In this document: positions 19,331 to 30,000 of the stretch, piece after piece | Position numbering within the stretch: the first letter of the stretch is position 1 | Layout: each line of letters starts with the position of its first letter | Assembly: GCF_020379485.1 (NCBI RefSeq) | Contig: NW_026014788.1 | Span: forward strand, 62,001-126,000 | Reading direction: 5' to 3' | Source: Brassica napus | Lineage: Eukaryota; Streptophyta; Magnoliopsida; Brassicales; Brassicaceae | DNA length: 64,000 bases | Position numbers and translations under genes: made by a program | Notes under the pieces: generated by a model | The model's input: only the letters and a program-made list of their open reading frames with translations | The model's database searches: none | Told to the model about the DNA's origin: nothing

Positions 19331-20089
19331 ATGGTGAGAGAGTCGGAAGATGAAGCAGAACTCGTGAGACAGAACAAGTTATTGAGAGATCAGATGACTG
19401 AGCAATTAAACCAAACGATGATCACTACCGTTGCTGATATGATCAAGAGCAGTATGAAGGAACTTCGCGATGAAATAAGGCAAGAGATAAGGCAAGCTAC
19501 GGGCCAAGGTCATAGCAATGAGTCTAGACGAGAAAGACGTGATGAAACCCCGAGAGAGCATGCTGAATCACAAGAAACAGACCACTACTATGAGCGTAAC
19601 CGAGCCACGCACAGCAGTTCCTCTTCTAGAGATAGTAGAAGGAGACATAGAAGAGATCATGATGAAAGGAGAACTTACAGAGATGATCTTGCTGGTTTAA
19701 AGCTGAAGATACCTCCTTTCCATGGCAAAGTTGATCCGGATGCTTACTTGGAATGGGAAAAGAAGATGGAGTTGGTGTTTAACTGTAAGCACTACACCAA
19801 TGCCCAAAGAATTCAGATAGCAGCAACTGAGTTCCATGACTATGCGCTGAGTTGGTGGGACCAGCTTGTGACTACCAGGAGACTTAACCAAGAGTATCCC
19901 GTTGAAACATGGCACGAGATGAAGGCTCTCATGCGTAAAAGATTTGTGCCAAATCACTATCATCGCGACTTGCACCAGAAGTTAAGAAGACTCACCCAAG
20001 GATCTCGATCTGTTGAAGAATACTATCAAGACATGGAGCTGTTGATGCTGAGAGCTCGTGTTTCTGAAGATAAAGAAGCTACTATCTAG
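19331..20089 (+). pseudogene. gag: Gag (N-terminal part) of nested CRB-like element
   Basis: From the ATG at 19331 (the ATG used by the inverted copy at 802) to a premature TAG at 20087-20089. It has a charged N-terminal coiled-coil-like stretch, an Arg/Ser/His-rich segment around residues 60-115, then the capsid domain (WEKKMELVF, YALSWWDQLV, MKALMRKRFVP, SVEEYYQDMELL). The stop results from a 2-bp deletion between 20085 and 20086, shown directly by the inverted copy at positions 50-53, which keeps both bases. The rest of Gag continues in the next frame. Confidence 0.92.
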
Positions 20090-21785
20090 GTTCTTAGGAG
20101 GTCTCAACCGAGAGATACAAGATAATGTTGAGATGCAGCACTATGTGGAGATAGAGGAGATGCTTCACAAAGTTGAGCAACAAGTTAAGAGGAAGGGCCA
20201 TTCTCACTCTCGTTACAACACCAGACTTCAGGGAACTAAAGAAGAAAAGTCTAGCTATCAAAAGGAAAGCAAACCGCAACTGAAAGAAGACTCAAAGCCA
20301 AATTCCTTTTACAGCAAGGATAAAGGAAAGGCCGAGGTTTCAAGTGCAAGAGCTAGAGATGTTAAGTGCTTTAAGTGTCAGGGTAGAGGCCATTATGCAA
20401 ATGAGTGCACCAATAAAAGAATCATGATTCTTCTTGAGAATGGAGAGTATGAATCTGAGGATGAGCTTTCAGAGTCTGAGTGTAAGGCGCTTATTGAAGA
20501 AGAATATGAAGAAGAACCCGTGAAAGGAAGGCTATTGGTGGCTAGAAGAACTTTGAGTTTGCAAAGTAAAGCTGAAGAGCAAGAACAGAGAGAGAATCTA
20601 TTCTACACTCGGTGCCTTGTGCAAGGAAAGGTCTGTAGTCTTATCATTGATGGAGGAAGTTGTGTGAATGTAGCTAGTGAAACTATGGTAAAGAAGCTTG
20701 GCCTCCAAGTACAGAAACATCCAAAGCCCTACCGGCTTCAATGGTTGAATGAAGAAGGAGAAATGAGGGTTTCTAGTCAGGTTTCGGTTCCCATTGCAAT
20801 TGGAAGGTATGAGGATGAGGTTCTCTGTGATGTACTGCCTATGGAAGCTGGACATATCCTTCTTGGTCGGCCATGGCAATCAGATAGACGAGTGATACAT
20901 GATGGCTACACCAACAAGCACACGTTTGAGTTCAAAGGAAAGAAGACTGTGCTGGTTCCTCTAACACCAAAGGAAGTTCATCAAGATCAACTGCAGCTAC
21001 AAAAGAAGAAAGAAATAGACCTCAAACCTGAATCAAAGAAGCAGCATAGTCTCTATGCCAACTCGGGTGAAATCAAAAGAACTCTCAATGCTCATCAATC
21101 TATTCTTTTACTTATCTTTAAAGAGTCTCTTTTGAATGTTACTGACCCAACACCGGTATATCCGAGTGAAATTAAGTGTCTTTTACAGGAATTTGAAGAT
21201 GTATTTCCTGAAGATAATCCAATTGGTCTTCCACCTCTTAGAGGGATTGAGCATCAGATTGATTTTGTCCCTGGTTCTACACTTCCAAATAGGCCAGCTT
21301 ATAGGACTAATCCCGTGGAGACTAAAGAACTGCAAAAACAAGTTGAGGAGTTGATGGCAAAGGGGCATATCCGTGAGAGCATGAGCCCATGTGCAGTACC
21401 AGTGCTTCTTGTGCCTAAGAAAGATGGAAGCTGGCGCATGTGTGTTGATTGTAGAGCCATCAACAACATCACTGTAAAGTATCGCCATCCTATTCCTAGA
21501 TTAGATGATATGCTTGATGAATTGCATGGTTCCTGCATATTTTCTAAGATTGATTTGAAAAGTGGATACCATCAGATTAGGATGAAAGAAGGAGATGAAT
21601 GGAAAACTGCATTCAAAACTAAACATGGTCTTTATGAGTGGTTAGTCATGCCATTTGGATTAACCAATGCACCTAGTACATTCATGAGATTAATGAATCA
21701 TGTTCTTAGATCATTCATTGGCATATTTGTTGTGGTATACTTTGATGACATCCTGTATACAGTAAGAGCTTTAATGATCATATAG
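20058..21785 (+). pseudogene. pol: Gag end, nucleocapsid, protease and RT N-terminus of nested CRB-like element
   Basis: Meaningful from about 20086. The zinc knuckle CFKCQGRGHYANEC lies near residue 105 of this frame, followed by an acidic linker and retropepsin with IIDGGSCVNVAS near residue 195 and ILLGRPW near 270. The DGG variant in place of DSG is common in plant gypsy elements, to my knowledge. RT follows with MCVDCRAINN, KIDLKSGYHQIR, LTNAPSTFM and the catalytic YFDDIL at about residues 560-565. The frame ends 30 bp later because one base is missing at 21755/21756. Confidence 0.92.
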
Positions 21786-21846
21786 GACATCTTAGAGCTG
21801 TTCTTGATGTGCTTAGAAAGGAATCTCTTTTTGCTAACCTTAAGAA

Positions 21847-24036
21847 GTGTACTTTTGGAACGGATCACTTGGTTTTTTAGGCTTTGTTGTGAGTGCAGAT
21901 GGAGTAAAGGTAGATCAAGAGAAGGTGAAAGCAATACAAGAGTGGCCGATTCCTAAAACCATCAGTGAAGTGCGAAGCTTCCATGGATTAGCTGGCTTCT
22001 ACCGACGGTTTGTAAAAGATTTTAGCACCATAGCCGCTCCATTGACTGAGGTGATCAAGAAAGAAGTTGGATTCAAATGGGGAGAAGCACAAGAACTTGC
22101 CTTTCAATGCCTAAAAGAGAAGCTTACTAATGCCCCTCTTCTTATACTTCCTGATTTCAATAAAACTTTTGAAATTGAATGTGATGCTTCAGGAATTGGA
22201 ATTGGTGCTGTTCTTATGCAGGAGAAGAGACCCATAGCATATTTCAGTGAGAAACTAGGAGGAGCGACTCTCAACTATGCTACTTATGACAAGGAACTCT
22301 ACGCTTTGGTGAGGGCTTTGCAGACATGGCAGCATTACCTATGGCCCAAGGAGTTTGTCATTCACACTGATCATGAGTCTCTCAAGTACCTTAAAAGCCA
22401 AAACAAACTCAGCAAGAGACACGCAAGGTGGGTTGAGTTCATTGAGACATTTCCTTATGTCATCAAGTATAAACAAGGTAAGGAAAACATAGTTGCTGAT
22501 GCACTATCCAGAAGGTATGTTCTCTTGAACACTCTTGATGTTAAGCTATTAGGATTTGAGCAGATTAAAGTAATGTATGAGAATGATCCTGAATTTAAAG
22601 ATGCTTATAAGTCTTGTGAGAAATTTGCTGCTGGACATTACTTTAGGCAGGATGGATTTCTTTTCTATGATAATAGACTTTGTGTGCCTAATTGTTCTTT
22701 GAGAGATTTATTTGTTAGGGAATCTCATGGAGGAAGCCTCATGGGACATTTTGGTGTCGCAAAAACTCTCAAGACCTTGCAGGATCACTTCTACTGGCCG
22801 CGGATGAAAAGAGATGTGGAAAGACTCTGTGAAAGGTGTGCAACTTGTAAACAAGCTAAGTCCAAAGTCCAAAACCATGGTTTGTACACTCCTTTACCCA
22901 TCCCTTATCATCCTTGGAATGATATCTCTATGGACTTCATTGTTGGATTGCCTAGAACTCGTACTGGTAAAGATTCAATCTTTGTGGTAGTTGATAGATT
23001 TTCTAAGATGGCACACTTCATTGCTTGTCATAAAACTGATGATGCATTGCATGTAGCTAACTTGTTCTTTAAGGAGATTGTGCGTTTACATGGCATGCCT
23101 AAGACTATTGTATCTGATAGAGATACTAAGTTTCTAAGCTACTTTTGGAAAACTCTCTGGTCTAAACTAGGCACTAAGCTATTATTTTCTACTACTTGTC
23201 ACCCACAAACTGATGGTCAGACTGAAGTAGTTAATAGAACTCTTGGTACACTCTTGCGTGCAATTATAAAGAAGAACTTGAAATCATGGGAAGATTGTTT
23301 GCCTCATTGTGAATTTGCATATAATCATGCTGTGCATTCTGCTACTAAGTTTTCTCCATTTGAAATTGTTTATGGGTTCAATCCCATCTCTCCTTTGGAT
23401 CTAATACCTTTACCTGAGTGTGAAAGAGTTAGTCTTGATGGCAAGAAGAAGGCAGAGAAGGTACAACAACTTCATGAACAAGCAAGGCGCAACATAGAAG
23501 AGAAGACTAAGCAATATGCCAAACAAGCAAACAAGGGGAGGCGTGAAAGAGTCTTTGAAGTGGGTGATCAAGTCTGGATTCACCTAAGGAAAGAAAGATT
23601 TCCTAATGAGAGGAAATCCAAGCTCATGCCAAGGATTGATGGACCATTTGAGATCATAAAGAAAATCGGCAACAATGCTTACAAGCTGGATCTCCAAGGA
23701 AGGTATGATGTGAGCAATAGTTTTAATATCACTGACTTGATTCCTTATTTTGCAGATGAGCCAGATTTGAGGACAAATCCTTTTCAAGAGGGAGGGGATG
23801 ATATGATCATGGACCGGCACAAGGATGGAGATGAAGAGTTCAAAGACAAATCAAGGGAAGAAGATGATGCCTTAGTCATTCCACCAGGTCCCATCACTCG
23901 CGCCAAAGCTAGAAGACTCAAAGAAGCTGTTGGGAGTCTACTTATGATCTCATGGAAGCAAGAAGACGGCCTTGATGGACGTTTGATCAATCAAGACACT
24001 CATTCAAGCAATGGTTTCAAACTGATCATCATCTAA
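21847..24036 (+). pseudogene. pol: RT C-terminus, RNase H and integrase of nested CRB-like element
   Basis: Meaningful from about 21879, after a second missing base in the T run 21873-21878; the ~120 bp between the two deletions (21756-21873) code in the third frame. Contents: RT thumb ([16 protein letters not shown]), RNase H ([34 protein letters not shown]), integrase HHCC zinc region ([27 protein letters not shown]), DDE core ([29 protein letters not shown]) and the GPF/Y-like C-terminal region ([11 protein letters not shown]). The last 79 codons are 3' LTR sequence. An 8-bp deletion near 24000 alters the final dozen residues relative to the frame kept in the other two LTRs. Confidence 0.92.
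23786..23798 (+). other. Polypurine tract of nested CRB-like element
   Basis: AAGAGGGAGGGGA directly before the 3' LTR, inside the integrase reading frame. Confidence 0.85.
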
Positions 24037-24613
24037 GCAAGTGCTTGTGTGTGCTCTTTTCCTAACCTTTGGTTTTGTCCCATTGGGTTTTCCAAAGGCA
24101 GGTTTTTAATGAGGCCACAAGTTACTTACATAAACCTTAGATGATGTATCATGGTTCCACCTTATGTTATTTTTAAACTATGGTTTTTATTTCATGTTTT
24201 AAAACTCTTTTCGAATTTGAATAAGTCTTTAGTCTTTGTTGTAGTTCCAAGGGAGCCTGTTCCCTTTAATGATCTCGAGAATATGGAGCCTGTTCCATAC
24301 TTCTCTATATAAGTTTGTTTGCGTTCTCTCTTTTAATAACAATCTTTTTTCTACAAAATCTATCAGATTTCTTTGTTCTCTCTTTACTTCTTATCAAGTC
24401 TTGAGTGAATCTCGTTGGTGTGTCATATCCAACAACTAAGGGTGTCTATTTTGGTGTGTAATATCCAAGCTAGTCATCTAGGAGTATCAAGGAGCCATTC
24501 CGCAACTCTTTGTGTCACCATACGATCCATCACCTTGATAAACTTGAGTCTCTGATTCGTTTATACAAGGATCTATCCAGTTCAATCCAAAGAAACATCC
24601 TAGGAGTTCATTA
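23799..24613 (+). repeat. 3' LTR of nested CRB-like element (815 bp)
   Basis: Same ends as 18008-18829. Of the 11 substitutions between the two LTRs, about six are unique to the 5' LTR and five to this one, judged against the LTR at 1304-2125. It is followed by GTGAA and then copia-2 sequence. Confidence 0.95.
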
Positions 24614-25398
24614 GTGAAGCTCAGTCAGGTGGTAATGAGCAGGGAGAACCTACTGGTTTAAGAGAGGAAGCACAAGAGAATGTTCAGGCTGAAGAACAGG
24701 TTGAGACCTTGCGGAGGAGCACAAGGGTAAGGAGGGATCCTTCCAACTGGGTAAACACGAGAGTGTACTACAATGCCCAGGCTGTGGAGCATCCCTCTCA
24801 AGCCGTGTGTTCCTTTGCAGAGTTTCCAGAAGAGCACATGGTGTTTATGTGTAACTTGGATGAGAATGAGATACCAAGATCTTATGAAGAAGCTATGAAG
24901 CACAAGGTTTGGAGAGATTCAGTAGGAGATGAAAGGGATGCAATGATCAGGAATGATACTTGGTATGAGAGTGAGTTACCTAAAGGGAAGAAGGCAGTTT
25001 CAAGCAGATGGATCTTCACCATCAAGTACCTTGCAAATGGGGAGATAGATAGGCGCAAGACTAGGCTGGTTGCAAGAGGATTTACACAGACTTATGGGGA
25101 AGATTACATTGATACTTTTGCACCAGTGGCCAAGCTTCACACAATTCGAATTGTGTTATCTATTGCAACAAACTTGGAGTGGGATTTGTGGCAAATGGAT
25201 GTGAAGAATGCTTTCTTGCAAGGTGAACTTGAAGATGAAGTATACATGCATCCACCTCCTGGTCTTGAGCATCTAGTAAAGCCAGGGAATGTTTTGAGAT
25301 TGAAGAAGGCTATATATGGGCTGAAGCAGTCTCCTAGAGCTTGGTACAGAAGCTTAGTACAACTCTCAATGGGAGAGGGTTCAGGAAGTCTGAACTAG
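24614..25398 (+). pseudogene. pol: Linker and RT N-terminal half of copia-2 (segment 4)
   Basis: After the GTGAA duplication the copia-2 acidic linker resumes in frame; a Met is found only at 24709. The RT N-terminal half follows with the conserved entry [16 protein letters not shown], then [44 protein letters not shown] and [17 protein letters not shown] 1-bp deletion at about 25346 ends the correct frame, and the last ~17 codons of the open frame are not genuine. Confidence 0.9.
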
Positions 25399-26420
25399 AT
25401 CATACACTCTTCACACTGGTTGGACCATCAGGGATCATAGTGATTTTGGTGTATGTGGATGATTTGATTATCACAGGGAGTGATAAGGCTGGGATTAAAG
25501 CCACCAAAGAGTTTCTCAAGTCTGTGTTTGATATTAAAGACTTGGGAGAGATGAAGTATTTTTTGGGGATTGAGATATGCAGATCTAAGGAGGGTTTGTT
25601 TATGTCTCAAAGGAAGTATACTATGGATATGCTGAAGGAGACTGATGTGCTTGGAGGGAAGATAGCTAAGACACCTCTTGAGGAAGGGTATAAGGTCTTG
25701 CGTGAGGGGGAGGTTGAAGAGAACCAGTTGTTTGAGGATGCTAAGCTGTATAGGAGGATGGTGGGTAAGCTGATCTACTTGACTATCACCAGACCTGATA
25801 TATGCTTTGCTGTGAATCAAGTGAGCCAACATATGCAGGCGCCAAAGGTACATCACTGGAAGATGGTTGATAGGATACTGAGGTATTTGAGTGGCTCACA
25901 TGGACAAGGAGTTTGGATGGGTTGCAATGGCAGTACAGAAGTGGTTGGGTATTGTGATGCTGATTGGGCAGGAGATAGAGTGGACAGGAGATCAACTACT
26001 GGGTATTGTACATTCATTGGAGGGAATCTGGTTACTTGGAAGAGTAAGAAGCAGAAGGTCATCTCCTGTTCAAGTGCTGAAGCTGAGTATAGAGCTATGT
26101 TGAAGCTTACAAATGAGTTGGTGTGGATCAAGGGGATCTTGAAGCACTTGGAGATCGAGCAGGCCACACCTATGACAATGCATTGTGACAATCAAGCAGC
26201 TATCCACATTGCCTCCAATTCAGTGTTTCATGAGAGAACAAAGCACATAGAGGTGGATTGTCATAAGGTGAGGCAGATGATCATCTTAGGAGTGATTCTG
26301 CCATGTTATACAAGAAGTGAAGATCAGCTTGCAGATGTGTTTACTAAGGCAGCGAGATTGAAGACAATGGAGTCCATACTGTCAAGGCTTGGACTCATTG
26401 ATCTGACTCCTAGGAGCTGA
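25341..26420 (+). pseudogene. pol: RT C-terminal half and RNase H of copia-2 (segment 5)
   Basis: 359 codons starting with [11 protein letters not shown], then the catalytic RT motif YVDDLIITG near residue 38, [30 protein letters not shown], and RNase H ([52 protein letters not shown]). It ends with TGA near 26420 at LGLIDLTPRS, matching the C-terminus of the other two copia elements in length, so this end of the gene is complete. Confidence 0.93.
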
Positions 26421-26547
26421 GCCCCTTAACCATGGAGTCTCCACTCTTTTTCCCTCATCAAGGTTTTATCCCAATGGGTTTTACTTGGTGAGGTTTTTAA
26501 CGAGGGAGGTCTTCATGGTTTCCAAGCTTGACTTGTTCTACATGGTC

Positions 26548-26562
26548 AAGCTTGAGGGGGAG
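26548..26562 (+). other. Polypurine tract of copia-2
   Basis: AAGCTTGAGGGGGAG, identical to the tracts of copia-1 and copia-3, directly before the 3' LTR. The trailer 26421-26547 includes the shared 3' motif at 26443-26505. Confidence 0.9.
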
Positions 26563-27047
26563 TATTGAGATGAAGACCAAGGAGGCTGAGACAGTAACTT
26601 TAGAGTTTTACTGTGGTAACTTTATTTTAACCACAGTAACTACTTGGGGAAGTTATCTGATGGGATGAGAAGGTAACTTAGTGAAGAGAAGAGAGGAAAC
26701 TCGACCAAAGAGGATAAGGGAGGTTAAGGAAGGATAAGGGATCACTTTGACAGCCTGTATGATGCTGGAAAGGAGAAGTTACCTTTATACTAGTGCAAGC
26801 ATGTGAGAAAGCACAGCCAAGTGATTCAAAAGGAGTTCCAGCCTGTCCTTTGACTACACATGCTTAACCATTTCGAATTTTCTTGTTGCTCTCTCTATTA
26901 ATACTTGTAAACCTCATCAGTTATTAATTGATGGAGTTTTGAGTCTCTCTCTCTTTATTCTCTCACTAGAATTTCTTAATCTCTTTAATCTTTTCATCTG
27001 ATTATCCCTGATTGGTTGAATCATGCTCTAATACACAAAAGTGTATA
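26563..27047 (+). repeat. 3' LTR of copia-2 (485 bp)
   Basis: Same ends as the 5' LTR (TATTGAGATG...GTGTATA), three substitutions and one extra C. Followed by TAAGA and the satellite. Fragments of this LTR reappear scrambled with satellite at 33769-34055. Confidence 0.95.
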
Positions 27048-30000
27048 TAAGAGGCTTGATTTTGAAACATAAAGTAGTGGAGAATCACCAGGAAGCTGAA
27101 TAAATCTCATAGGAGTTAGGATGAAGAAGCTATCCCACTTTCAAATCAGGTGATCCCAGTTTTCCTGTTTGGGAATATGACAGCTTCTTTGTCATTCTAA
27201 TCAAACCAGGATGAATCGCGATGTAAGAAGCTTGATTTTGATACATAAAGTAGTGGAGAATCACCAGGAAGCTGAATAAATCTCATAGGAGTTAGGATGA
27301 AGAAGCTATCCCACTTTCAAATCAGGTGATCCCAGTTTTCCTGTTTGGGAATATGACAGCTTCTTTGTCATTCTAATCAAACCAGGATGAATCGCGATGT
27401 AAGAAGCTTGATTTTGATACATAAAGTAGTGGAGAATCACCAGGAAGCTGAATAAATCTCATAGGAGTTAGGATGAAGAAGCTATCCCACTTTCAAATCA
27501 GGTGATCCCAGTTTTCCTGTTTGGGAATATGACAGCTTCTTTGTCATTCTAATCAAACCAGGATGAATCGCGATGTAAGAAGCTTGATTTTGATACATAA
27601 AGTAGTGGAGAATCACCAGGAAGCTGAATAAATCTCATAGGAGTTAGGATGAAGAAGCTATCCCACTTTCAAATCAGGTGATCCCAGTTTTCCTGTTTGG
27701 GAATATGACAGCTTCTTTGTCATTCTAATCAAACCAGGATGAATCGCGATGTAAGAAGCTTGATTTTGATACATAAAGTAGTGGAGAATCACCAGGAAGC
27801 TGAATAAATCTCATAGGAGTTAGGATGAAGAAGCTATCCCACTTTCAAATCAGGTGATCCCAGTTTTCCTGTTTGGGAATATGACAGCTTCTTTGTCATT
27901 CTAATCAAACCAGGATGAATCGCGATGTAAGAAGCTTGATTTTGATACATAAAGTAGTGGAGAATCACCAGGAAGCTGAATAAATCTCATAGGAGTTAGG
28001 ATGAAGAAGCTATCCCACTTTCAAATCAGGTGATCCCAGTTTTCCTGTTTGGGAATATGACAGCTTCTTTGTCATTCTAATCAAACCAGGATGAATCGCG
28101 ATGTAAGAAGCTTGATTTTGATACATAAAGTAGTGGAGAATCACCAGGAAGCTGAATAAATCTCATAGGAGTTAGGATGAAGAAGCTATCCCACTTTCAA
28201 ATCAGGTGATCCCAGTTTTCCTGTTTGGGAATATGACAGCTTCTTTGTCATTCTAATCAAACCAGGATGAATCGCGATGTAAGAAGCTTGATTTTGATAC
28301 ATAAAGTAGTGGAGAATCACCAGGAAGCTGAATAAATCTCATAGGAGTTAGGATGAAGAAGCTATCCCACTTTCAAATCAGGTGATCCCAGTTTTCCTGT
28401 TTGGGAATATGACAGCTTCTTTGTCATTCTAATCAAACCAGGATGAATCGCGATGTAAGAAGCTTGATTTTGATACATAAAGTAGTGGAGAATCACCAGG
28501 AAGCTGAATAAATCTCATAGGAGTTAGGATGAAGAAGCTATCCCACTTTCAAATCAGGTGATCCCAGTTTTCCTGTTTGGGAATATGACAGCTTCTTTGT
28601 CATTCTAATCAAACCAGGATGAATCGCGATGTAAGAAGCTTGATTTTGATACATAAAGTAGTGGAGAATCACCAGGAAGCTGAATAAATCTCATAGGAGT
28701 TAGGATGAAGAAGCTATCCCACTTTCAAATCAGGTGATCCCAGTTTTCCTGTTTGGGAATATGACAGCTTCTTTGTCATTCTAATCAAACCAGGATGAAT
28801 CGCGATGTAAGAAGCTTGATTTTGATACATAAAGTAGTGGAGAATCACCAGGAAGCTGAATAAATCTCATAGGAGTTAGGATGAAGAAGCTATCCCACTT
28901 TCAAATCAGGTGATCCCAGTTTTCCTGTTTGGGAATATGACAGCTTCTTTGTCATTCTAATCAAACCAGGATGAATCGCGATGTAAGAAGCTTGATTTTG
29001 ATACATAAAGTAGTGGAGAATCACCAGGAAGCTGAATAAATCTCATAGGAGTTAGGATGAAGAAGCTATCCCACTTTCAAATCAGGTGATCCCAGTTTTC
29101 CTGTTTGGGAATATGACAGCTTCTTTGTCATTCTAATCAAACCAGGATGAATCGCGATGTAAGAAGCTTGATTTTGATACATAAAGTAGTGGAGAATCAC
29201 CAGGAAGCTGAATAAATCTCATAGGAGTTAGGATGAAGAAGCTATCCCACTTTCAAATCAGGTGATCCCAGTTTTCCTGTTTGGGAATATGACAGCTTCT
29301 TTGTCATTCTAATCAAACCAGGATGAATCGCGATGTAAGAAGCTTGATTTTGATACATAAAGTAGTGGAGAATCACCAGGAAGCTGAATAAATCTCATAG
29401 GAGTTAGGATGAAGAAGCTATCCCACTTTCAAATCAGGTGATCCCAGTTTTCCTGTTTGGGAATATGACAGCTTCTTTGTCATTCTAATCAAACCAGGAT
29501 GAATCGCGATGTAAGAAGCTTGATTTTGATACATAAAGTAGTGGAGAATCACCAGGAAGCTGAATAAATCTCATAGGAGTTAGGATGAAGAAGCTATCCC
29601 ACTTTCAAATCAGGTGATCCCAGTTTTCCTGTTTGGGAATATGACAGCTTCTTTGTCATTCTAATCAAACCAGGATGAATCGCGATGTAAGAAGCTTGAT
29701 TTTGATACATAAAGTAGTGGAGAATCACCAGGAAGCTGAATAAATCTCATAGGAGTTAGGATGAAGAAGCTATCCCACTTTCAAATCAGGTGATCCCAGT
29801 TTTCCTGTTTGGGAATATGACAGCTTCTTTGTCATTCTAATCAAACCAGGATGAATCGCGATGTAAGAAGCTTGATTTTGATACATAAAGTAGTGGAGAA
29901 TCACCAGGAAGCTGAATAAATCTCATAGGAGTTAGGATGAAGAAGCTATCCCACTTTCAAATCAGGTGATCCCAGTTTTCCTGTTTGGGAATATGACAGC

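Larger units (their letters stand above)
18008..24613 (+). mobile_element. CRM/CRB-like Ty3/gypsy retrotransposon, full length, nested in copia-2
   Basis: 6606 bp, flanked by GTGAA at 18003-18007 and 24614-24618. LTRs at 18008-18829 (822 bp) and 23799-24613 (815 bp). Order Gag - zinc knuckle - protease - RT - RNase H - integrase defines Ty3/gypsy. The integrase ends without a recognisable chromodomain, and its reading frame continues into the 3' LTR, a feature I recall for CRM-clade centromeric elements. Three small deletions (2 bp at 20085/20086, 1 bp at 21755/21756, 1 bp in the T run 21873-21878) break the polyprotein, so this copy is not autonomous. Leader 18844-19330 has no gene. Confidence 0.9.
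14997..27047 (+). mobile_element. Ty1/copia retrotransposon copia-2, split by a nested gypsy element
   Basis: 12,051 bp in total, about 5.4 kb without the nested element and its duplicated site. TAAGA flanks it at 14992-14996 and 27048-27052. LTRs are 14997-15480 and 26563-27047. The coding region has at least four frameshifts (near 16645, 17480, 17893 and 25346), and the CRB-like element sits at 18008-24613 in the variable stretch between integrase and RT. The frame that leads into the insertion site and the frame that leaves it are compatible, so the gypsy insertion itself did not shift the frame. Its LTRs lack the CCGTAC cluster of copia-1 and copia-3 and instead repeat GTAACTT-like strings. 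Confidence 0.95.
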
